A program made the position numbers and the translations under genes. A model generated the notes under the pieces. The model ran no database searches. It saw only the letters and a list, made by a program, of their open reading frames with translations, and was not told the DNA's origin. 64,000 nucleotides of DNA from Adiantum capillus-veneris (Eukaryota; Streptophyta; Polypodiopsida; Polypodiales; Pteridaceae): positions 18,042,077 through 18,106,076 of the forward strand of contig CM043946.1 in the NCBI GenBank assembly GCA_014529385.2. The letters run 5' to 3'. How positions within the stretch are numbered: the stretch's first letter is position 1; each line of letters starts with the position of its first letter. Positions 56,278-64,000 of the stretch are shown in pieces.

Positions 56278-59133
56278 TTATGTCAACTTTTGCAAAGGAT
56301 GAAGCAACTCTGAAGCTAAGTGAATAAAGCGTGACATATACTTCACCATTTAAATGAATGAGATGACCTCTTTGAGATTCTTGGGTGATGGGAGCTCAAT
56401 AAGAGCCTTTGCCTTTGAAGGATCCACCTCAATGCCTTTATAGGAAACCTTGTGACCAAGCAAGATCACTTCATCCTCACCTATGTGACACTTGTCGGGG
56501 TTGAGTTGACCTCCCATGTCGTAGAGCTTCTTTAAACCTTCTTCTACCCTTTGTAGATGCAATGATTTTGAGCTATAAATGCAAAAATCATCAATAAAAA
56601 CCCTAATGGACTTTCCAAAAAATGCTTGAAACACCATGTTCATGAAGCGTTGGAAAGTTGCAGGAGCATTTGTCAATCCAAATGTCATGACTCTAAAAGC
56701 ATAACAACCCCAAGGAGTGATGAAGGTTGTTTTCAACTGATCTTCTAATGCGATACCTATTTGAAAGTAACCCGAGTAGCCATCACACACAGTGTACTTC
56801 TCATGACCAGCTACCTCATTTAGTATCTCATCTTGAAATGGGAGGGGAAAGTGATCTCTTTTTGTTGCCTCATTGAGTGGACGGTAATCCACACACACCC
56901 TCCACTTGCCATTTTTCTTAGGAGTGACAACAATGGGAGAGACCCACTCTGAATTCTCCACTGGATAAATGAAACCTGCTGCTAGAAGCTTTCTTACCTC
57001 CTTGAGTAAAGCCTGCTCCTTGGTGACTCCTAGCCTTCATAGCTTCTGAGCCTTAGGTGTGGCCTGTGGCTTCAACTCAATTTTGTGTTGAACAGCATCT
57101 ACTCCACGCACATCGGTGTAGTCTTTAGCAAAAATCCTAGGAAATTTCCTTAACACACCTTTGAGCTACTCTCTTTCATCCTTTGTAAGTGTTGTAGATA
57201 ACATACCTTCTAGCATTCTTTCATCTTCCACTTTTTGGTTTTCTTGGGAACCTACCTCTTCCAAACCTGGGCAAGAGGTCTCTTGGTTGTTTGGCTTAAA
57301 CCTTACCCCCATGACTTCGATGGAAGACTCCTCTTCAGTAATGCTGCCGCTACTTTCTCCTTCTGAAGTGCTATCGGTCCAGCCTTCCTCCGTCTAACTT
57401 TGAGATGATTCTTCATGGAGCTCCTCTTGGCGTTGCTCCTTCATGTCAAAGACAACCTTCTTATGATTGTCATTCCTGCAAATTAGCTTTCCACTCTCCC
57501 AATCTTGCAAAGCTCGCATTTTCATTAGCCATGGTCTCCCTAGGATAAATGGATAACCATTTCCTTTCGTAGACATAACATAAAAATCCACTACCTTCTT
57601 AATGCCAAAGGCCTCTACAAAAACATTTTTACAAATGCCTACACACCTAGCTTTGCTATTGTTTGCCATCTTGACTTTAATTTCAGGTGTCTCATGGATG
57701 TGCATGCCTAGTTTTTGCATGAGTCCCTCTGTCATGATCCAAATTTGTGCACCCCCATCCACTAGACCTTTCCTAACCAATCTTCCTTTGATGTAACAAT
57801 CTAGCACAGGTGTAATATCCTCATTCATTTCACCATGTGCAATTTTTACAACAGGCACACTCTCTTTTACCTTTCTCCTAGTGCTAACTGCCTTTGTTAA
57901 ATCCCTCCTAACTTGTGGGCATAATGCAAGAAACTGAGGCCATGAGATATCAGGACCCTTACCTCTCATGTCTTCCAATAGGTTGTATGGAGCCATACCA
58001 TGTCCAAGAGGGAAGTCTTGGAGATTGATACGACGTCGAGTCCTCTTAGTTTCCTTGGTCTCCTTTGCCTTCTTTTCTCGTCCATGATTACTTTGTGACG
58101 TGACTCCTTCTTTCTCCTTCCCTTTTCCACGGCCACGCTTAATGCCATTTGATTCCATGTCAACCTCTTTTGAGTTTGTCACCTCTACCACATGCACATT
58201 TGGGTCTGGCAAAGGTGGAACTCCTTCCACTCCTTGTGGAGGTGGTCTTGCTCCATTTGGCCTTTGTGGAAGCCGTGCTTGCTGACTAGTTCCTTCACCT
58301 GCATTCATCACTGGGTAATTCAAGTTAGGTCTCCCTAGCTCCCCACGGGGCCAAGGACAATTATACATCCCATGTCCAGACTCACTGCAATTCCAACATT
58401 GCAAGACTCTCCTAGGTCGTGAATCTTTCTCTTCAAACTTCTTTGCTTGTCCCTTTGGACCTACAGCTTGTGCAAGGTGAATTGACAGGCTACTTAAAGA
58501 TTCATTCAACTTCTCGATTACTTCAGTTGTTACCTCAGGAAGCTCCCTAGATGTCGATGCTTGTGACTTACCTTTGGGTCTAAGACCTTCTATTGGAACC
58601 TCTCCCCTTAGGCACTTGAGTTTCCTATACTTCTTGGAAGCTCTAATTTCAGCTACATCATAGGTGGCAGGTGCATCCGCCTCCACCTTTACCTTAAGAT
58701 CAGGAAAGAGTCCAGCTATGAATCTCTCCTTCTTTAGAAATTCTGCACCATCACCAAGGTTAGCAACATTTCGTATCCATAGAGCCCAAATACGTAGAAA
58801 CTCTTGCTTGTACAAGTAGTAGTCATCTAAATATTTTTGCTTATGAGAAATAATGTCTTGCCATAGTTTTTGAGTGTTTTGGGGATCAAAGAAGTATCTC
58901 TTGAAATGATTCAAAACTTCTGTGTAATTCCCCTTAACTTCCTCAGGCAAAGAGTCAAACCAAGTGCTAGCATCTTTCCTAAGGACCACCTCAAACATTT
59001 CTACGTGCTCTTGATCAGTTACTATCCTCTTGGTACGGCAAGACATCTTGAAATTTGCTAAAAATAATTATGCATCCTCTCCAGGCTCTCCAAAGAAAAG
59101 AAAGTATCCAGACATTTGGCGTTGGCTTTCCAT
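56278..59133 (-). pseudogene. Gypsy gag-protease-RT with in-frame stops, truncated after RT
   Basis: The ATG at 59133 gives MESQRQMSGYFLFFGEPGED and then a TAA at 59068-59070. The same phase continues for the whole length: gag capsid, CCHC knuckle (CWNCSESGHGMYNC), a basic region, protease (GLVDGGAQIWIMTEGL; Asp-Gly-Gly where DSG/DTG is usual), a stop at 57394-57396, an acidic linker, stops at 57166-57168 and 57037-57039, then RT (SEWVSPIVVTPKKNGKWRVC, FIDDFCIYS) and a stop at 56350-56352. RNase H and integrase are missing. Phase retention with only point stops indicates decay by substitution. The gag is related to that at 10974-12408. Confidence 0.87.
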
Positions 59134-59189
59134 TATTATGAAAGATTACAACACGAGTTGCAACAAGGGATACAATAGAAATTTAGAAC

Positions 59190-60241
59190 CACTCACCTGC
59201 AAATGAAGAAGTAAGAAAGTACCACTCTAGGTTTTCTTCTTCAGCTATCCAAGCTTCAATGAGGTCTCGATTTGTTTGATCAAAACAAAAGGGTAGACTA
59301 TTTATGAGCTCTAAGAAGGGTTGAAATTCTTCAAAGCTAAGGCGATATACAAAAATATCTAAACTTCATTTTTTGGATCTAGAAGAGCAACCACGTCCCA
59401 AGTAATGAATTTCACTTGCTCTACAATTCCCAATGCACAAACGGTTTGTACAAAAACTAGATCTTCATGCTCGTCAAGGCTGTGAGAAAGTAGCAATTGA
59501 CTAGGAGCTCCTTTCCTTCGAGTTCCACATAGTCAAAATGAGGCAACCTTCTCACAATTTCATAAAGAGCATCCTCCTCAAGTCCAATCAAGCTTGCAAG
59601 ATTTAAAGACTCCACTTGTGCTAAAAAAACTCCTGGACAAAAACTCCTTAGGATTATGGTTAAATCATTCATAAGCATCAAGAGATTTACAATGTCTCTA
59701 TGAACAAAGTGTCATAGAAAGTAGAGAAGGATGAGAATTTATACAAATTTGCAATCTTCTCTATGCTCTCTTTATTAAGACAAGCCCTAAATAGGTCCCT
59801 ATCTCCTTTGTTGAAAGTGAAAGGAAGACTATTAATAAGACGCAAATGAGGGAAAAAATCACCAAATGTGAGTCTATAAAGCATGAACTCTGGCCGCAAG
59901 TTTCCTGAAGAGTCTTCCTCAATGGTGAAATGCACTCGCCAAACACCAAATTTCACTCTATTTACCAATCTTAGGGCACACACTATTTGGATGAATGTAC
60001 GGTCTTCCTTAGTACTCAACAGCAAAAGGAAAATGGAATCCACACGCAGGACCTTTCGTCTTAGCTTCACCACCCTCTTGTTATGAGGGAGACGCTTTAC
60101 TACCTGCTCTTGCAACTCAATCGGTAATAGAGCTAGATCTCTAAGGATTGAATTTTCACTGCACACACACTCCTTGTTAGAACAAATGATCGTATTTTTG
60201 TTTTTGTAACAAACGTGGACAAACAAAAAGCCAACATACAC
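59190..60241 (-). pseudogene. Extra ORF between gypsy 5' LTR and gag, two paralogous repeats
   Basis: A 184-codon frame (60241-59687) reads LPIELQEQVVKRLPHNKRVV, TFIQIVCALRLVNRVKFGVW and LINSLPFTFNKGDRDLF. The next segment (59620-59190, other frames, with stops) reads EEDALYEIVRRLPHFDYVEL, LVFVQTVCALGIVEQVKF and LINSLPFCFDQTNRDLIEAW. The two are clear paralogues of ~100 residues in tandem. No known domain recognised. Pre-gag ORFs are known in Ogre/Tat elements, so this is probably element-encoded. The second repeat is more decayed than the first. Confidence 0.6.
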
Positions 60242-60778
60242 ACTATTTTGTTTGGCTGCACTTCATTTTAAAATAAAATGAACACTTGTACATCAAAAGA
60301 AGTGTGGTAGTTGATGAGAGGTAGAATGACAGGTTGTGGAGATGCAAGAATTTCCCCTGTTCTTTCAACCCCAAACATAAACACCATACGCTACTGAAAA
60401 TGTATCTTTCTACTAAGTGCAATATTTATCCTAATATGTGGTGTGAAGTAAAAAGGGAAAATTTCTGGGCCATTATCCATGCTCTATACATAACCTAATG
60501 CCTAAAATAGAACAAAGATATATACATCGAAACTAAGATCGTACCTAATGAGAGGCAAAATAAAAGGATTTACCGAAGCGTTTATTTCGGCGAACCTAAG
60601 AGAACCTAAAATTCTACGAATTACGCGTTGAAATTGCAACTTAGTACTAACAATTATGTGTACCTTTTGCCTTGCAATCGGAATGAAAGGATCATACAAA
60701 TTCTCGTGATTCATGCAAACTACTTGACTATTCTAAAGATTGATCCTACACAAAAACATACACAAGTTGGCTCCTCAG
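60242..60778 (-). other. Gypsy leader between PBS and extra ORF
   Basis: A minus-strand 70-codon frame at 60714-60502 (MNHENLYDPFIPIARQKVHI, then LQFQRVIRRILGSLRFAEIN) may be the N-terminal part of the extra ORF, since it ends before 60500 and the ORF resumes at 60241. No independent evidence. Confidence 0.35.
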
Positions 60779-60792
60779 TGGGGGCACCAATT
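60779..60792 (-). promoter_or_regulatory. Gypsy primer binding site
   Basis: On the minus strand AATTGGTGCCCCCAC follows the LTR end (CCGCCTCA), nearly the same as at 13252-13265. Confidence 0.65.
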
Positions 60793-60964
60793 TGAGGCGG
60801 TCCGGGGTGGGCAACAAGAAGAGTGGCCTCTAAGCACTTTTCTACGCTCCCGTGCTGCTCAATTGGGTTGGGGTTGGAAAAAACAGCAAACACACACACA
60901 AACCCGCAACCTAACCCTACACAAATTTGGGGCACCACCTAGTTTTGGATGCGAACTAGGACGC

Positions 60965-61000
<36 letters not shown>

Positions 61001-63336
61001 TTCTCGGGCTGCTTTGAAATGTTCAACAGTGATCAAGCAAACATAATTATATATGTAAGAAAAAGAGGGAAGGGAGAGGGGGTGATTGTTGCACTAATAC
61101 CTTCTTACAAATCTGTCATGACCAATGAAAGTGAGATTAGTATTTGTTCAACATAGCTTGAGTAAATTACACCACAACACATCACAAGAAAAGCCACCCC
61201 AATCACTGTCTTAAAGCCAGGGGAGTCCTCTCCACCCTGTCGCCCTCTTACAGTATGTGGGATTTATGGCTAAATTGATGGCAACACCCAGAGACAAGCT
61301 ATCAAGAACTTTAAAAAAAACCCAGAGACAAGCTATCAAGCTATCAACACCCAGAGACAAGCTATCAAGAACTTTAAAAAAAACACCAAGACACTTACAC
61401 ATCATTCTTGTCCATTACTTTACGTTGGAAGAGAGACACAGTATCCAACCTTACTCCAAATCCACCCTCCTTGATTCAGCAAATGTTGGGCTTACACTAG
61501 TAGGAGAAATGATAGATTTCCTACTCTCAATCGAATGATCACACTCTCTTACAATGGCATAGAGTTCCCTTGTTAATCACCCTAATACAACACATGCATA
61601 TGCATAAAACAATGAGCTTCCACTCAAGAGCTCCTTCTAGAGAGGTTGAGCTTGGATTCTCAAGCTATAGCATAGTGCTCTTGCTTATGGCTCCCCCCAT
61701 TTGTGCTAGCTACACCCTCCTTTTATAGCAATTTTGAAGGCTAGGGTTACTCCTCTAACCATGGTTGGGTTAGATTTTCAGCACTTATCTAATTTCTTTT
61801 TCTTGGAATTATCAAGAAGTTGGTGTGGATAGATGAAGAAGAGAGAGAGGAGAGAAGTGGAGGTGATAGGATTTTTCATAGTAGGTTAGTGTTAGTAAAT
61901 TAGTAGAGTTAGTATTTTTATTGATTTACAAATGGAATTGGATATTTACAATGGGAGTATCCATGTAGGATACAAATAAGGAAGAAAAAACTCTTAATAG
62001 GTAAGAAAACATGGATTTCTTACAATGTTGATGCTCCAAGTGTCTTGAGTAGGGTCAATTTTGACGCTTGTTGACGGTCCACTAGCTTTGACGGTACGTT
62101 TTTTCTCCACTCTTGACCTTCCTTGGAAGCCAAGGTAAGTGAACATGAGTAATCAATCACCATGATGCTGTCTTTCAAGAGAAGAGGTTGAATTTTGTGG
62201 TTTTTTTAATAGATATGGGTAATATGGATGACGAAAAATGAGACTAGGTGATCAATTTTGGAATGGAAGTGTGTGTAGGAGACATGAGTTCACCATGGTT
62301 TCTATTATTCTTCAAGGTTGAGAAGAAGGTGAGTAGGGTGCAGAGAGGGGTAATGAGAGAGGTAGGGATGATGAGTGGAGAAGTGTGTGTGAAAGAGGAA
62401 AATGATAAAGTGGAAGAGGGAGTGTGGCTACATAGCATGGGCAAACAGGGGTCCACCAATAAAATCATAGCTCACAGCTCGTAGCTCAAAAAAATATGAA
62501 AAAAGTTGAGGTAAAAGTTCAGCCCATGAGCTACAACTTTTGTTTGTATCACCTTTTCAAATTCAGAGAGCATGTGATCTTTAAAAATTCAGCAAAACCG
62601 ACTGTTTTTTTCCACTGCACAAAGTCCTTGTGAGGTCCTTCTTTGGATGATTCTTTTGAATACCTCCAAGAGTGAGACCCCCATGGTGCATGCATGCATT
62701 CCACATACCCTTGACCTTATTTGGTAGGTCTATAATTGAAGATATTGTTGAGATCATAATTTAAGTGAATAGTACAACTAAGAAAATCAAATATTAAGGG
62801 GTCCAAAAAAAAATATGTACATGTCAAATATAAATAATATAGGTGGAAAAAATATAAAGGGGTCAAAATAAATCTCTCTCATTATAAGTCTACCATAAAA
62901 AGATGAATATTTTTGGTGGTCTAATTTATGAGAGTAATAGAGAATAGATGTAGGAAGGAAAAAAATCACAATAGTGAAAAAACATACACATAAATAAAAC
63001 TAGTTTTTTTTTATTTTTGTTGGGATGGAGTTACACCAAAAATAAGAGAAGCTTGCATGAAATTATTTCTTTATGGAATATAGAGTATGGTAAGAAAAAT
63101 TGTGATAATGGTGAGTCAATGTACATAGCATAAATAACACACACCTAAGTATAAATATTTAAATAAATACCAAAATAAATATGAAAATCCTTATATTTAG
63201 GCCCTATATACAATGCAATATTTACACACAAATGGATCATAATATATTGTATTTTTTTTATTTTTTTGGCTCAACTAGCCCAGTGACTAGCTAATTGAGG
63301 GTTTTTAAGAAGATATGGGAAAAGTCCCCTAACTCA
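60793..63336 (-). repeat. Long gypsy LTR (~2.5 kb)
   Basis: Plus-strand ends are TGAGGCGG and AACTCA. It contains the covarying hairpin (60938-60960), a GA microsatellite (60966-60997), a minus-strand TATA box (about 61719-61728) and a stretch at 62449-62590 matching 14560-14700. A 39-bp-scale tandem (CACCCAGAGACAAGCTATCA, three times at about 61287-61385) lies inside. Its right end is placed by analogy with 15187 and is uncertain. Coding sequence of gypsy type lies on both sides, so it is either shared by two joined elements or the 5' LTR of one inserted after another. Confidence 0.7.
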
Positions 63337-63379
63337 CACACACCTATATACAGTGAAATGGTAGGGATAGCCACAGTGT

Positions 63380-64000
63380 TTGGATGATTTTGGTAGGGTG
63401 GGTTAACTCACTATGGCAATTACGGAGAGCCGAAAAATGGCTATCACTACCTCAAAAGGTCCTGCCCCAGGCAATCTTCAAGTTCGGCTTCTTTGGACCT
63501 AGTTTAGACTGATATAGAAGCACTAAGTCTCCTTTCTGGAATTCTCGAACTTTAATTCGGCGATCATGCCAGTGCTTCCTTCGTTTTTGAACAATTTCTT
63601 GTTCCAATATAGCCCTTTGCCTGAGTTCATCTAATTGCATCAGTTCATCCAACCTCTTCTTAAGATTATGGTTGAAGTCTAATCCATACTTCACAGCCCT
63701 TCTCAGACTGGGGTCACAAACTCCATAGGAACCACAGCTTCAGTACCATACACCATTCTGAATGGTGTCATTCCAGTAGTTCCCTTATAAGTTGTCCTAA
63801 GCCCATAGAGCAGTCTGAAGTTTCAAATCCCACTAGTCTGGTTTCTTTTGCACCACCTTAGTGAGAATAGTCTTTATTGTCTTATTGCTATTTTCAGCCT
63901 GTCCATTGCATCTCGGATAGTAAGGAGTAGATTTCCGGTGCTTGACTGAAAGCATATCCAATAGGATTTCCATAGTGTTATTGATAAAATGTGTTCCTTG
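63380..64000 (-). pseudogene. Gypsy integrase C-terminal part, decayed, runs off the window
   Basis: On the minus strand, pieces read HRKSTPYYPRCNGQAENSNK (the NGQAE box of the integrase core), ILTKVVQKKP, then YGLDFNHNLKKRLDELMQLD, RRKHWHDRRIKVREFQKGDLV and GPFEVV. Stops and shifts separate them. This is the end of a gypsy integrase that differs from the one at 30.5-33 kb (GDLVLLYQSKLG). It belongs to an element extending beyond 64000. Confidence 0.75.

Overview
The window is nuclear DNA from a land plant with a large, repeat-dominated genome. The evidence is a decayed light-harvesting (LHCI) gene copy, Ty1/copia and Ty3/gypsy (Tat-like) LTR retrotransposons, a tRNA-derived SINE, plant-type Ulp1-like protease exons, a satellite array and many CT/GA/GT microsatellites. 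I cannot name the species. No bacterial or organellar operon structure is present.

Layout: 1-6264 is an old copia gag (minus strand) split by a young full-length copia element (286-5960). That element has 830-bp LTRs that I read as identical, a 5-bp target duplication, and one in-frame stop between protease and integrase. 6265-10559 is a satellite array with ~180- and ~140-bp unit classes, broken at its right end by a deleted gypsy element (10560-15187, minus). 15.2-21.4 kb carries decayed or partly open genes: a ParB/DGQHR-like pseudogene with one intron, and two NIF/FCP1-like HAD phosphatase segments. Fragments of the satellite core motif lie between and after them. 23.3-23.8 kb is an LHCI pseudogene.

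26592-28611 (minus) is the most unusual gene. Five predicted exons encode a recognisable histone H3 (tail start plus histone fold), then a linker, then a Ulp1/C48-type cysteine protease domain, then a proline-rich tail. It has a TATA box and a perfect G-box palindrome upstream, and the LTR of a Tat-like gypsy element (28.9-33 kb) begins about 330 bp upstream of its ATG. 33.1-37.1 kb is a decayed copia of the same family as the disrupted copy at the window start.

37-56 kb is mostly gene-poor: a solo or truncated LTR, minisatellites, foldback sequences, a GC-rich RING-finger ORF missing one zinc ligand, a decayed transposase-like gene, and a SINE with a 15-bp target duplication. 55.8-64 kb is a decayed gypsy element (minus) with an unusual extra ORF of two paralogous repeats between the 5' LTR and gag, a long LTR, and the integrase tail of a further gypsy copy.

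The elements appear to be mostly independent insertions. The candidates for undescribed biology are the H3-Ulp1 fusion, the DGQHS gene, the duplicated pre-gag ORF and a covarying hairpin in the gypsy LTRs.
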